Part shown: positions 1 through 9,242 of the stretch, piece after piece
How the letters are laid out: each line of letters begins with the position of its first letter
Position numbering within the stretch: position 1 is the first letter of the stretch
Origin: Streptomyces caelestis
GTDB taxonomy: Bacteria; Actinomycetota; Actinomycetes; Streptomycetales; Streptomycetaceae
Direction: 5' to 3'
Length of the DNA stretch: 64,000 bases
Assembly: GCF_001279005.1 (NCBI RefSeq)
Contig: NZ_LGCN01000251.1
Span: 62,001 to 126,000 of the forward strand
The notes under the pieces: generated by a model
Database searches by the model: none
Seen by the model: the letters and a program-made list of their open reading frames with translations, nothing else
What the model was told of the DNA's origin: nothing
Position numbers and translations under genes: made by a program

Positions 1-264
1 CAGCGGGAGACCAAGAACCTCACCGACGAGGAACAGGCCCTGCAGCGGGACATCGACGCCTACTCCGCCCCCGACGCCCTCCAGGACCGCGCCCGGGAGC
101 TCGGCATGGTGCCCGGCGGCGACCCCGCCTTCCTCGCCCCCGACGGCACGGTCAAGGGCGTGCCCGGCGCCGCCTCCGCCGTCCGAGCGCCCCTGGTCCT
201 CGCGCCCGGGGCGCAGGCTGCCGCCACGCCCTCCTCCGCATCGAACTCGACCCCCGGCAGGTGA
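1..264 (+). CDS. ftsL: FtsL-like cell-division protein, 3' end only
   Basis: This is the C-terminal 87 residues of a small division protein that enters from the left edge, so the cytoplasmic tail and membrane helix are missing. The visible part is a charged, probably coiled-coil stretch, then a short segment (SAPDALQDRARELGMVPG) of the type found at the end of FtsL/DivIC septum-initiator proteins, then a low-complexity Ala/Pro/Ser tail. Its stop overlaps the GTG of ftsI (GTGA), which implies translational coupling. In actinobacteria the gene just before ftsI is ftsL, and the product would join FtsQ and DivIC in the divisome. The name rests mainly on position and the short motif. Confidence 0.75.
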   Translation, partial: QRETKNLTDEEQALQRDIDAYSAPDALQDRARELGMVPGGDPAFLAPDGTVKGVPGAASAVRAPLVLAPGAQAAATPSSASNSTPGR

Positions 265-2228
265 CGGAAGTGTCCGACAGGGAACCGCCCCGCCGCCGGG
301 TGCCCGGCCCCGCCAGGCCCGCCCGCCCGGCCGCCGGACAGCGCCCCGGCCCCGGCGCCCGCCCGGCCCGCAGGCCCGCGGGACCCCGCCCCGCGCCCCC
401 GAAGGTCATCCGGCTGGGCAGCCCGCGCCCCCGGCTGCGTCTGGTCGGCGTGACCCTGGCCCTGGTCCTGCTCGCCTTCGTCGTACGCCTGTTCCAGGTG
501 CAGGCCGTCGACGCGAGCACCTACGCCGCCAAGGCCGACCGGAACCGCTACGTCGGCCAGGTGCTGGAGGCCGAGCGCGGCGGGATCACCGACCGCCACG
601 GCGTGGCCCTGGCCACCACCGAGGACGCCTACGACATCACGGCCGACCCCACGATGTTCGCCCCGGGCGAGCTGGAGATCGCCGACGGGCCCGAGCAGGC
701 CGCCGCCCTCCTCGCCCCGATCCTCGGCCAGGACCAGGACGAGCTGGTCGAGAAGCTGCGCCCGGAGAACAAGGCCCTGCGCTACGTCAAACTGGCCGCC
801 CGTCAGACCCCGCAGACCTGGAGGCAGATCAAGGACCTGAAGGCCGCGCTCGCCAAGAAGGCCGGGACCGGCGACTCCACCGCCAACGTCCTGGCCGGCG
901 TCTTCTCCGTGCCCACCAGCAAGCGGGTGTACCCCAACAAGGAGCTCGCGGCCGGGATACTGGGCTGGGTCAACGCCGAGGGCAAGGGCGGCGGCGGCAT
1001 CGAGCTCCAGCTCGACAAGCGGCTCGCCGGCGAGGACGGCAAGATCCGCTACGCCCAGTCCGGCGGCCGTCTCGTCCCGACCGCGGGCTCCACCGAGACC
1101 CCGGCCGTGCCCGGCAGCGACGTCGAGCTCACCATCGACCGCGACATCCAGTGGGCCGCGCAGAACGCCATCGCCGAGCAGGTGAAGGAGTCCGCGGCCG
1201 ACCGCGGCTACGTCATCGTCCAGGACACCCGCACCGGGGAGGTCCTCGCGATGGCCAACGCGCCCGGCTTCGACCCCAACGACCTGTCCGAGGCCGATCC
1301 GGACGCGCTCGGCAACGCGGCCGTCCAGGACGCCTTCGAACCCGGTTCCACCGCCAAGGTGCTCTCCATGGCGGCGGTCCTCGAGGAGAACGCCGCCACC
1401 CCCGGAACGCACGTCGTCGTGCCCAACCGGCTGCACCGCGGCGACCGGCTCTTCAAGGACGACATCGACCACCCGACCTGGTACCTGACGCTCAACGGCG
1501 TGCTCGCCAAGTCCAGCAACATCGGCACCATCCTCGCCACCGGCCAGCTCGGCGAGACCCAGGCCCAGGCCAACAAGGTCCTCTACCGGTACCTGCGCAA
1601 GTTCGGCCTCGGCGGCGAGAGCGGGCTCGGCTTCCCCGGCGAGACCAAGGGCATCCTCGCCCCGCCGGACGAGTGGTCCACTTCGCAGCAGTACACGATT
1701 CCTTTCGGCCAGGGCGTCTCCGTCAACGCCATGCAGGCCGCCTCCATCTACTCGACCATCGCCAACGGCGGCGTCCGCGTCGAGCCCACCCTGGTGCGCG
1801 GCTCCAAGGGCCCCGACGGACGCTTCACCCCCGCCCCGGAGCCCGGGAGGACCAGGGTCGTCAGCGAGAAGACGGCGAAGACGCTCGCCCGGATGCTGGA
1901 GTCGGTCGTCGACGACGAGGAGGGCACCGGAACCAAGGCCCGCATCCCGGGCTACCGGGTCGCGGGGAAGACGGGTACGGCGAACCGGGTGGATCCGGCC
2001 ACCGGCAAATACCACGGCTACACCTCCTCCTTCGCCGGCTTCGCCCCCGCCGACAAGCCCAGGATCACCGTCTACTGCGCCATCCAGAACGCCACCGAGG
2101 GCAGCTACTTCGGCGGCCAGATCTGCGGACCCGTGTACAAGCAGGTCATGGAGTTCGCCCTGAAGACCCTCCAGGTGCCGCCGACCGGCGCCGACCCCGC
2201 AGACCTACCGGTCACCTTCAAGCCCTGA
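261..2228 (+). CDS. ftsI: FtsI, septal peptidoglycan transpeptidase (PBP3)
   Basis: Class B penicillin-binding protein that crosslinks septal peptidoglycan together with the glycosyltransferase FtsW. The 655 residues hold a Pro/Arg-rich cytoplasmic tail (about 1-55), one membrane helix (about 58-75), a PBP dimerisation domain and a transpeptidase domain. The catalytic motifs are all present: SxxK at S363-K366 (GSTAK), SSN at about 418-420 and KTG at 570-572. The GTG start lies in a 4-bp overlap with the ftsL stop. Length and domain order are normal for Streptomyces FtsI, and nothing looks degraded. Confidence 0.97.
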   Translation: MTEVSDREPPRRRVPGPARPARPAAGQRPGPGARPARRPAGPRPAPPKVIRLGSPRPRLRLVGVTLALVLLAFVVRLFQVQAVDASTYAAKADRNRYVGQVLEAERGGITDRHGVALATTEDAYDITADPTMFAPGELEIADGPEQAAALLAPILGQDQDELVEKLRPENKALRYVKLAARQTPQTWRQIKDLKAALAKKAGTGDSTANVLAGVFSVPTSKRVYPNKELAAGILGWVNAEGKGGGGIELQLDKRLAGEDGKIRYAQSGGRLVPTAGSTETPAVPGSDVELTIDRDIQWAAQNAIAEQVKESAADRGYVIVQDTRTGEVLAMANAPGFDPNDLSEADPDALGNAAVQDAFEPGSTAKVLSMAAVLEENAATPGTHVVVPNRLHRGDRLFKDDIDHPTWYLTLNGVLAKSSNIGTILATGQLGETQAQANKVLYRYLRKFGLGGESGLGFPGETKGILAPPDEWSTSQQYTIPFGQGVSVNAMQAASIYSTIANGGVRVEPTLVRGSKGPDGRFTPAPEPGRTRVVSEKTAKTLARMLESVVDDEEGTGTKARIPGYRVAGKTGTANRVDPATGKYHGYTSSFAGFAPADKPRITVYCAIQNATEGSYFGGQICGPVYKQVMEFALKTLQVPPTGADPADLPVTFKP

Positions 2229-2263
2229 CCCGTACCGAGCACCGAGCCACCAGGAACCACCCC

Positions 2264-3919
2264 GTGACGACGATCACCCCCGACCCCGGGAACCAGAACG
2301 CCTCCCGCCCCTCACTTGGCCCCCCTACCGGTGCGCCGGGTACGCTCACCGCCGTGCCACACGCTGATCAGTCCCAAACCACCCAGAAGGGCCACCCCGT
2401 GACATATCCGGGACCGCCCCGTCCGGTTCAGGTCTCCGCCGCATCCCTCGTGGAACTCGCCGGTCAGCTGGGTGCCCCCACGCCGGAGCGGGCCGCCGAG
2501 GTCACGGGCATCACCCACGACTCGCGCGCCGTCCGCCCCGGCGATCTGTACGCCGCCCTCCCGGGCGCCCGCGCCCACGGCGCCGACTTCGTCACCCAGG
2601 CCGCCGGCCTCGGCGCGGTCGCCGTGCTGACCGACCCGTCCGGCGCCGAGCGCGTCGCCGCGGCCGGACTGCCGGCGCTGGTGGTCGACGACCCGCGCGC
2701 GCGGATGGGTGAACTGGCGGCCACCATCTACGGCCACCCGGGCCGCGATCTGCTCCAGATCGGCATCACCGGCACCTCGGGCAAGACCACCACCGCCTAC
2801 CTCGTCGAGGGCGGCCTGAAGACGGTCCACAGCACGGGGCTGATCGGCACGGTCGAGATGCGCATCGGCGACGAGCGCATCAAGTCCGAGCGCACCACGC
2901 CCGAGGCCACCGATCTCCAGGCCCTGTTCGCCGTCATGCGCGAGCGCGGCACCGACGCGGTCGCCATGGAGGTCTCCAGCCACGCCCTGGTCCTCGGCCG
3001 GGTCGACGGCTGCGTCTTCGACATCGCCGTCTTCACCAACCTCAGCCCGGAGCACATGGAGTTCCACTCCGGCATGGAGGACTACTTCCGGGCCAAGGCG
3101 CAGCTGTTCACGCCGGAGCGCAGCAGGCTCGGCGTGGTCAACGTGGACGACGAGTACGGCCGCCGGCTCGTCAAGGAGGCCGGCGTCCCGGTCGTCACCT
3201 ACTCCGCCGAGGGGCACCCCGACGCCGACTGGCGCGCCGAGGACGTCACGGTCGGCCCGATGGACTCGACGTTCACCGTGATCGGCCCCGGGGGTGAGCG
3301 GATCGGCGCGAAGTCGCCGCTGCCGGGACCGTTCAACGTGGCCAACACCCTCGCCGCGATCGTCGCCCTCGCCGCCGCCGGGCTCGACCCGCAGGCCGCC
3401 GCCGACGGCGTCGCCGCCGTACCGGGCGTGCCGGGCCGGCTGGAGCGCGTGGACGCCGGACAGCCGTATCTCGCGGTGGTGGACTACGCCCACAAGACCG
3501 ACGCCGTGGAGTCGGTGCTGCGCGCCCTGCGCAAGGTCACCGAGGGCCGGGTGCACGTCGTGCTCGGCTGCGGCGGGGACCGCGACACGACCAAGCGGAT
3601 GCCCATGGGCGCCGCCGCCGCGCGGCTCGCCGACACCGCCGTACTGACCTCCGACAACCCCCGCTCCGAGGACCCCCTCTCGATCCTCGCCGCCATGCTC
3701 CACGGCGCCGCCTCCGTGCCCGCCCACGAGCGCGGCGAGGTCCAGGTCTTCGAGGACCGGGCCGCCGCGATCGCCGCCGCCGTCGCCCGGGCACGGCCCG
3801 GTGACACGGTGCTGGTCGCCGGCAAGGGCCACGAGCAGGGGCAGGACATCGCCGGGGTGGTGCGTCCCTTCGACGACCGCCAGGTGCTTCGGGAAGCCAT
3901 CGAGAAAACCCAGGGATGA
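2264..3919 (+). CDS. murE: MurE, UDP-MurNAc-L-Ala-D-Glu:diaminopimelate ligase
   Basis: Cytoplasmic Mur ligase that adds diaminopimelate (LL-DAP in Streptomyces peptidoglycan) to UDP-MurNAc-dipeptide. The ATP-binding GTSGKTTT loop is at about residue 170 and the DAP-recognising DNPR motif at about 464. The GTG at 2264 gives 551 residues. In-frame GTGs at 2354 (521 aa) and 2399 (506 aa) are real alternatives: 2354 is preceded by TACGCT, a -10-like box at leaderless spacing. The conserved part begins near 2420, so the N-terminal 45 residues may be untranslated. It is followed by murF after 4 bp. Confidence 0.95.
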   Translation: MTTITPDPGNQNASRPSLGPPTGAPGTLTAVPHADQSQTTQKGHPVTYPGPPRPVQVSAASLVELAGQLGAPTPERAAEVTGITHDSRAVRPGDLYAALPGARAHGADFVTQAAGLGAVAVLTDPSGAERVAAAGLPALVVDDPRARMGELAATIYGHPGRDLLQIGITGTSGKTTTAYLVEGGLKTVHSTGLIGTVEMRIGDERIKSERTTPEATDLQALFAVMRERGTDAVAMEVSSHALVLGRVDGCVFDIAVFTNLSPEHMEFHSGMEDYFRAKAQLFTPERSRLGVVNVDDEYGRRLVKEAGVPVVTYSAEGHPDADWRAEDVTVGPMDSTFTVIGPGGERIGAKSPLPGPFNVANTLAAIVALAAAGLDPQAAADGVAAVPGVPGRLERVDAGQPYLAVVDYAHKTDAVESVLRALRKVTEGRVHVVLGCGGDRDTTKRMPMGAAAARLADTAVLTSDNPRSEDPLSILAAMLHGAASVPAHERGEVQVFEDRAAAIAAAVARARPGDTVLVAGKGHEQGQDIAGVVRPFDDRQVLREAIEKTQG

Positions 3920-3923
3920 ACTT

Positions 3924-5339
3924 GTGATCGCCCTCTCCCTCGCCGAGATCGCAGAAGTCGTCGGCGGGCAGACGCACGACATACCGGACCCGTCCGTCCA
4001 GGTCACCGGACCGGTCGTCCGGGACTCGCGGGAGGCGGGACCGGGCAGCCTGTTCGTCGCCTTCGCCGGCGAGCGCGTGGACGGCCACGACTTCGCGGCG
4101 CAGGTCGTCGACGCGGGCGCGGTCGCCGTGCTCGCCTCCCGGCCCGTCGGGGTCCCCGCGATCGTCGTGGCGGACGTCCAGGCGGCCCTCGGCGCCCTCG
4201 CCCGGCACGTCGTCGGCCGGCTCGGCACCACCCTCGTCGCGCTCACCGGCTCGGCCGGCAAGACCAGCACCAAGGACCTCATCGCGCAGGTCCTGCAGCG
4301 CAAGGCGCCGACCGTCTTCACCCCCGGCTCGCTCAACAACGAGATCGGGCTGCCGCTCACCGCGCTCACCGCCACCGAGGAGACGAAGTTCCTCGTACTG
4401 GAGATGGGAGCGCGCGGAATCGGCCACATCCGCTACCTCACCGGTCTGACGCCCCCGAGAGTCGGACTGGTCCTGAACGTCGGCTCCGCCCACATCGGCG
4501 AGTTCGGCGGCCGGGAGCAGATCGCCCAGGCCAAGGGCGAGTTGGTGGAGGCCCTGCCCCCGGCCGAGGAGGGCGGCGCCGCGATCCTCAACGCGGACGA
4601 CCCCCTCGTACGGGCCATGGCATCCCGTACGAAGGCGAAGGTGATCCTTTTCGGAGAGTCCGACGAAGCGGACGTTCGGGCCGAGAACGTGCGACTCACG
4701 GACAGCGGACAGCCTTCCTTCAGGCTTCACACACCCTCCGGTGCATCCGATGTGACCATGCGCCTGTACGGTGAGCATCACGTGTCGAACGCGCTCGCCG
4801 CGGCCGCCGTCGCCCACGAGTTGGGCATGTCCGCAGACGAGATCGCCACCGCGCTCTCCGAGGCGGGCTCCCTCTCCCGCTGGCGGATGGAGGTCACCGA
4901 GCGCCCGGACGGCGTGACGGTCGTCAACGACGCCTACAACGCGAACCCCGAGTCCATGAAGGCCGCGCTGCGCGCGCTGGCGGCCATGGGCAAGGGACGC
5001 CGTACGTGGGCGGTGCTCGGCAAGATGGCCGAGCTCGGGGACGAGGCGCTCGCCGAGCACGACGCGGTCGGACGGCTTGCCGTCCGGCTCAACGTCAGCA
5101 AGCTCGTCGCGGTCGGGGGCAGGGAAGCCGCCTGGCTGCAACTGGGCGCATATAACGAGGGTTCGTGGGGTGAGGAGTCGGTGCACGTGTCCGACGCACA
5201 GGCGGCGGTCGACCTGTTGCGCAGCCAATTGCGCCCGGGAGACGTCGTTCTCGTGAAGGCGTCCCGTTCGGTAGGGCTCGAGAGCGTGGCGCAGGCGCTG
5301 CTCGAGACCGGTGCCGAGGGTGAGGTCGCAGCCCGATGA
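3924..5339 (+). CDS. murF: MurF, UDP-MurNAc-tripeptide:D-Ala-D-Ala ligase
   Basis: Adds D-Ala-D-Ala to UDP-MurNAc-tripeptide, the last cytoplasmic peptide step. It has 471 residues from the GTG at 3924, with the three Mur-ligase domains. The ATP loop reads GSAGKTSTKD near residue 109, the central domain carries NDAYNANPESM, and the C-terminal domain contains the AVLGKMAELGD segment. The start was placed just after the murE stop because the protein then begins MIALSLAEIAE, a typical MurF N-terminus. Its stop overlaps the ATGATG start of mraY. Confidence 0.96.
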   Translation: MIALSLAEIAEVVGGQTHDIPDPSVQVTGPVVRDSREAGPGSLFVAFAGERVDGHDFAAQVVDAGAVAVLASRPVGVPAIVVADVQAALGALARHVVGRLGTTLVALTGSAGKTSTKDLIAQVLQRKAPTVFTPGSLNNEIGLPLTALTATEETKFLVLEMGARGIGHIRYLTGLTPPRVGLVLNVGSAHIGEFGGREQIAQAKGELVEALPPAEEGGAAILNADDPLVRAMASRTKAKVILFGESDEADVRAENVRLTDSGQPSFRLHTPSGASDVTMRLYGEHHVSNALAAAAVAHELGMSADEIATALSEAGSLSRWRMEVTERPDGVTVVNDAYNANPESMKAALRALAAMGKGRRTWAVLGKMAELGDEALAEHDAVGRLAVRLNVSKLVAVGGREAAWLQLGAYNEGSWGEESVHVSDAQAAVDLLRSQLRPGDVVLVKASRSVGLESVAQALLETGAEGEVAAR

Positions 5340-6409
5340 TGAATCAGATCCTGTTCGCAGGAGTCATTGGCCTCTTCCTGACGCTGATCGGCACCCCGCT
5401 GCTGATCAAACTGCTCGCGCGCAAGGGGTACGGGCAGTACATCCGTGACGACGGCCCGCGCGAGCACGCCAGCAAGCGCGGTACGCCGACCATGGGCGGC
5501 ATCGCCTTCATCCTGGCGACGGTCGCCGCGTACTTCCTCAGCAAGGTGATCAGCGGCGAGCCGCCGAGGTACTCCGGCGTGCTGGTGCTGGGCCTGATGG
5601 TCGGCATGGGCCTGGTCGGCTTCCTGGACGACTACATCAAGATCGTCAAGCGGCGCTCGCTGGGTCTGCGGGCCAAGGCGAAGATGGCCGGCCAGCTGAT
5701 CGTCGGCATCGCCTTCGCGGTGCTCTCGCTGCAGTTCGCGGACTCCCGCGGACAGACCCCGGCCTCCACGAAGCTGTCGTTCATCACGGACTTCGGCTGG
5801 ACCATCGGCCCGGTGCTGTTCGTCGTCTGGGCGCTGTTCATGATCCTCGCCATGTCGAACGGCGTGAACCTGACCGACGGTCTGGACGGTCTCGCCACCG
5901 GCGCCTCCGTGCTCGTCTTCGGCGCCTACACCTTCATCGGCGTCTGGCAGTTCCAGGAGTCCTGCGCCAACGGCGAGACGCTGACCAACCCGGGCGCCTG
6001 CTACGAGGTGCGCGACCCGCTGGACCTCGCGGTCGTCGCCTCCGCGCTGATGGGTTCCTGCCTCGGCTTCCTGTGGTGGAACACCTCCCCGGCCAAGATC
6101 TTCATGGGCGACACCGGTTCGCTGGCGCTCGGCGGTGTGCTCGCGGGTCTCGCGATCTGCTCCCGCACCGAGCTGCTGCTGGCCATCCTGGGCGGTCTGT
6201 TCGTCCTCATCACCATGTCGGTGGTCATCCAGGTCGGCTCGTTCAAGCTCACCGGGAAGCGGGTCTTCCGGATGGCGCCACTCCAGCACCACTTCGAACT
6301 CAAGGGCTGGTCCGAAGTCCTTGTGGTGGTCCGCTTCTGGATCATCCAGGGCATCTGCGTGATCGTCGGACTGGGCCTCTTCTACGCGGGATGGGCAGCG
6401 GACAAGTGA
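5336..6409 (+). CDS. mraY: MraY, phospho-MurNAc-pentapeptide translocase
   Basis: Integral membrane enzyme that transfers phospho-MurNAc-pentapeptide onto undecaprenyl phosphate to make lipid I. It has 357 residues with about ten hydrophobic segments. Family signatures visible are HASKRGTPTMGG near the N-terminus, LDDYIKI at about 98-104, and the Mg-binding NLTDGLDGLATG at about 180-191. A HHFE motif of the last cytoplasmic loop is also present (APLQHHFELKGW). The ATG overlaps the murF stop, and a second ATG follows directly. Normal family length. Confidence 0.97.
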   Translation: MMNQILFAGVIGLFLTLIGTPLLIKLLARKGYGQYIRDDGPREHASKRGTPTMGGIAFILATVAAYFLSKVISGEPPRYSGVLVLGLMVGMGLVGFLDDYIKIVKRRSLGLRAKAKMAGQLIVGIAFAVLSLQFADSRGQTPASTKLSFITDFGWTIGPVLFVVWALFMILAMSNGVNLTDGLDGLATGASVLVFGAYTFIGVWQFQESCANGETLTNPGACYEVRDPLDLAVVASALMGSCLGFLWWNTSPAKIFMGDTGSLALGGVLAGLAICSRTELLLAILGGLFVLITMSVVIQVGSFKLTGKRVFRMAPLQHHFELKGWSEVLVVVRFWIIQGICVIVGLGLFYAGWAADK

Positions 6410-7809
6410 CCGACTGGCAGGGAAAGCACGTCACCGTCGCCGGACTCGGAGTCTCCGGCGTCCCGGCGGCCAAGGTGCTGCACGGGCTCGGCGCGCGGGT
6501 CACCGTCGTCAACGACGGGGACGACGCGCGGGCGCGTGAACAGGCCGCCGAACTGGAGGCGCTGGGCGTCACCGTGCGCCTGGGCGACGGCGACACCCTG
6601 CCCGAAGGCGCCGAGCTGATCGTCACGGCCCCCGGCTGGAAGCCCGACAAGCCGCTGTTCGCGGCGGCGGGCGCGGCCGGGGTGCCGGTGTGGGGCGACG
6701 TCGAACTCGCCTGGCGGCTCAGGAAGCCCGACGCGGCCCCCTGGCTCGCGGTCACCGGCACCAACGGCAAGACCACGACCGTCCAGATGCTCGCCTCCAT
6801 CCTGGAGGCGGCGGGCCTGCGCACCGCCGCCGTCGGCAACATCGGCGTCTCCCTCCTCGACGCGGTGCTCGGCGAGGAGGAGTACGACGTGCTCGCCGTG
6901 GAGCTGTCCAGCTACCAGCTCCACTGGGCGCCCTCCCTGCGCGCCCACTCGGCGGCCGTCCTCAACCTGGCTCCGGACCACCTCGACTGGCACGGCTCCA
7001 TGGAGGCGTACGCCGCCGACAAGGGCCGGATCTACGAGGGCAACCGCGTCGCCTGCGTCTACAACGTGGCCGACAAGGCCACCGAGGACCTGGTCCGCGA
7101 GGCCGACGTCGAGGAGGGCTGCCGCGCGATCGGCTTCACCCTGGGCACGCCGGGGCCCTCCCAACTCGGCGTCGTGGAGGGCATCCTGGTCGACCGCGCC
7201 TTCGTCGAGAACCGGCACAAGAACGCCCAGGAACTCGCCGAGGTCTCCGACGTGACGCCCCCGGCCCCGCACAACATCGCCAACGCCCTTGCCGCCGCGG
7301 CCCTCGCGCGGGCCTACGGGGTGCCCGCGAGCGCCGTACGGGACGGCCTGCGGGCCTTCACCCCGGACGCCCACCGCATCGCGCACGTCGCCGACGTGGA
7401 CGGGGTCGCGTACGTCGACGACTCCAAGGCGACCAACACGCATGCCGCGCAAGCCTCGTTGGCGGCCTACGAGTCGATCGTGTGGATCGCGGGCGGGCTC
7501 GCCAAGGGCGCCACCTTCGACGAACTGGCCGCCGGCGCGGCCAAGCGGCTGCGCGGCGCCGTGCTGATCGGCCGGGACCGCGCCCTGATCCGCGAAGCCC
7601 TCGCGCGACACGCCCCGGAAGTACCCGTCGTCGACCTCGACCGGACCGACACTGGGGCGATGCTCCGGGCCGTCCAGGAGGCGCGGCGGCTCGCCCGGCC
7701 CGGCGACACGGTGCTGCTGGCCCCGGCCTGCGCCTCGATGGACATGTTCGCCAACTACAACAAGCGCGGTGACGCGTTCGCACAGGCGGTGCGCGAGCTC
7801 GGCGCCTGA
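6391..7809 (+). CDS. murD: MurD, UDP-MurNAc-L-Ala:D-glutamate ligase
   Basis: Cytoplasmic ligase that adds D-Glu to UDP-MurNAc-L-Ala. From the ATG at 6391 it has 472 residues; a GTG at 6406, in a GTGA overlap with the mraY stop, is an equally plausible start and would give 467. An N-terminal Rossmann segment (VTVAGLGVSG) binds the UDP part. The ATP loop GTNGKTTT is near residue 123, and the C-terminal domain has YVDDSKATN and LLAPACASMD. It completes the run murE-murF-mraY-murD. A 74-bp gap separates it from ftsW. Confidence 0.95.
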   Translation: MGSGQVTDWQGKHVTVAGLGVSGVPAAKVLHGLGARVTVVNDGDDARAREQAAELEALGVTVRLGDGDTLPEGAELIVTAPGWKPDKPLFAAAGAAGVPVWGDVELAWRLRKPDAAPWLAVTGTNGKTTTVQMLASILEAAGLRTAAVGNIGVSLLDAVLGEEEYDVLAVELSSYQLHWAPSLRAHSAAVLNLAPDHLDWHGSMEAYAADKGRIYEGNRVACVYNVADKATEDLVREADVEEGCRAIGFTLGTPGPSQLGVVEGILVDRAFVENRHKNAQELAEVSDVTPPAPHNIANALAAAALARAYGVPASAVRDGLRAFTPDAHRIAHVADVDGVAYVDDSKATNTHAAQASLAAYESIVWIAGGLAKGATFDELAAGAAKRLRGAVLIGRDRALIREALARHAPEVPVVDLDRTDTGAMLRAVQEARRLARPGDTVLLAPACASMDMFANYNKRGDAFAQAVRELGA

Positions 7810-7883
7810 CCCCGGCCCGCCTGGCGCCGGGCGACCTTGGGAGGGACGCGTGGGACCGTCGACGGCGTACAGCGGAGGCCCGG

Positions 7884-9236
7884 ATGAGCGGTAGCCGTAC
7901 CGGGCGCCCGCCCGTGCAGCGGGCGGCGCGCCGGCCCGTCGTGTCCGGGCCCGCGCGCGAGAACCCGCTGCGCACCCTGATCGTCCGGGCGCGCAGGGCC
8001 TGGGACCGGCCGCTGACCGCGTACTACCTGATCCTCGGCGGCAGCGCGCTGATCACCGTGCTGGGCCTGGTGATGGTCTACTCGGCCTCCCAGATCACGG
8101 CGCTGCAGATGTCGCTGCCGGGCTCCTACTTCTTCCGCAAGCAGCTGCTGGCCGCCGCGATCGGCGGCGTACTGCTGCTGGTGGCCTCCAGGATGCCGGT
8201 GAAGCTGCACCGGGCCCTGGCCTACCCGATCCTCGCGGGCGCCGTCGTCCTGATGGCCCTGGTGCAGGTGCCGGGGGTGGGGGTCTCGGTCAACGGCAAC
8301 CAGAACTGGATCGCCGTCGGCGGCTCCTTCCAGATCCAGCCCAGCGAGTTCGGCAAGCTCGCGCTGGTGCTGTGGGGCGCGGATCTGCTCGCCCGCAAGC
8401 AGGACAGGCGGCTGCTGTCCCAGTGGAAGCACATGCTGGTGCCGCTCGTCCCGGCCGCCTTCATGCTGCTCGGACTGATCATGCTCGGCGGCGACATGGG
8501 CACGGCGATCATCCTGACGGCGGTCCTCTTCGGCCTGCTGTGGCTGGCGGGGGCGCCGACCCGGCTGTTCGTCGGCGTGCTGTCGATCGCCGCGCTGCTC
8601 GGCGCGATCCTCATCCGCACCAGCCCCAACCGCATGGCCCGGCTCGCCTGCCTCGGCGCCACCGAACCCCGGACGGGACCGGTCGACTGCTGGCAGGCCG
8701 TGCACGGGATCTACGCCCTCGCCTCCGGCGGAATCTTCGGTTCCGGACTCGGTGCGAGCGTGGAGAAATGGGGCCAACTCCCCGAAGCGCACACGGACTT
8801 CATCTTCGCCGTCACCGGTGAGGAACTGGGTCTGGCGGGGACGCTGTCGGTACTCGCCCTGTTCGCGGCTCTAGGCTATGCGGGTATCCGCGTGGCCGGA
8901 CGCACGGAGGACCCCTTCGTCAGGTATGCCGCGGGAGGCGTGACCACCTGGATCACGGCCCAGGCCGTGATCAACATCGGTGCGGTGCTCGGTCTGCTGC
9001 CGATCGCCGGAGTCCCGCTCCCGCTGTTCTCCTACGGGGGATCCGCCCTGCTGCCGACCATGTTCGCCATCGGGCTGCTGATCGCCTTCGCGCGTGAGGA
9101 CCCCGCTGCACGGATGGCGCTTGCCATGCGGCAACCCCGCTTTGGTAAAAAGCGGAACGGGGGTTCACAGCGGCCCCGCAGATGGAACACGATGCGACGG
9201 CGTGCCCCGGTGGCGCGTTCGTCCGGAGAGCGGTGA
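7884..9236 (+). CDS. ftsW: FtsW, septal peptidoglycan glycosyltransferase
   Basis: SEDS-family polytopic membrane protein that polymerises lipid II at the septum as the partner of FtsI. It has 450 residues with a basic N-terminal tail of about 45 residues and roughly ten membrane helices. Signature stretches include MVYSASQ in the first helix, GGSFQIQPSEFGK, FIFAVTGEELG and PLPLFSYGGSALL. The C-terminus is basic and cytoplasmic. An ATG start was chosen because it gives the usual basic leader. It ends 6 bp before murG. ftsW is a known WhiA/WhiB-dependent sporulation gene in Streptomyces venezuelae. Confidence 0.96.
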   Translation: MSGSRTGRPPVQRAARRPVVSGPARENPLRTLIVRARRAWDRPLTAYYLILGGSALITVLGLVMVYSASQITALQMSLPGSYFFRKQLLAAAIGGVLLLVASRMPVKLHRALAYPILAGAVVLMALVQVPGVGVSVNGNQNWIAVGGSFQIQPSEFGKLALVLWGADLLARKQDRRLLSQWKHMLVPLVPAAFMLLGLIMLGGDMGTAIILTAVLFGLLWLAGAPTRLFVGVLSIAALLGAILIRTSPNRMARLACLGATEPRTGPVDCWQAVHGIYALASGGIFGSGLGASVEKWGQLPEAHTDFIFAVTGEELGLAGTLSVLALFAALGYAGIRVAGRTEDPFVRYAAGGVTTWITAQAVINIGAVLGLLPIAGVPLPLFSYGGSALLPTMFAIGLLIAFAREDPAARMALAMRQPRFGKKRNGGSQRPRRWNTMRRRAPVARSSGER

Positions 9237-9242
9237 ATTTCG

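Noticed and set aside
60..2015. A 651-codon - strand frame opposite ftsI, and a similar one at 2312-4429 opposite murE
   Set aside because: Both are low-complexity shadows of well-supported genes in high-GC DNA.
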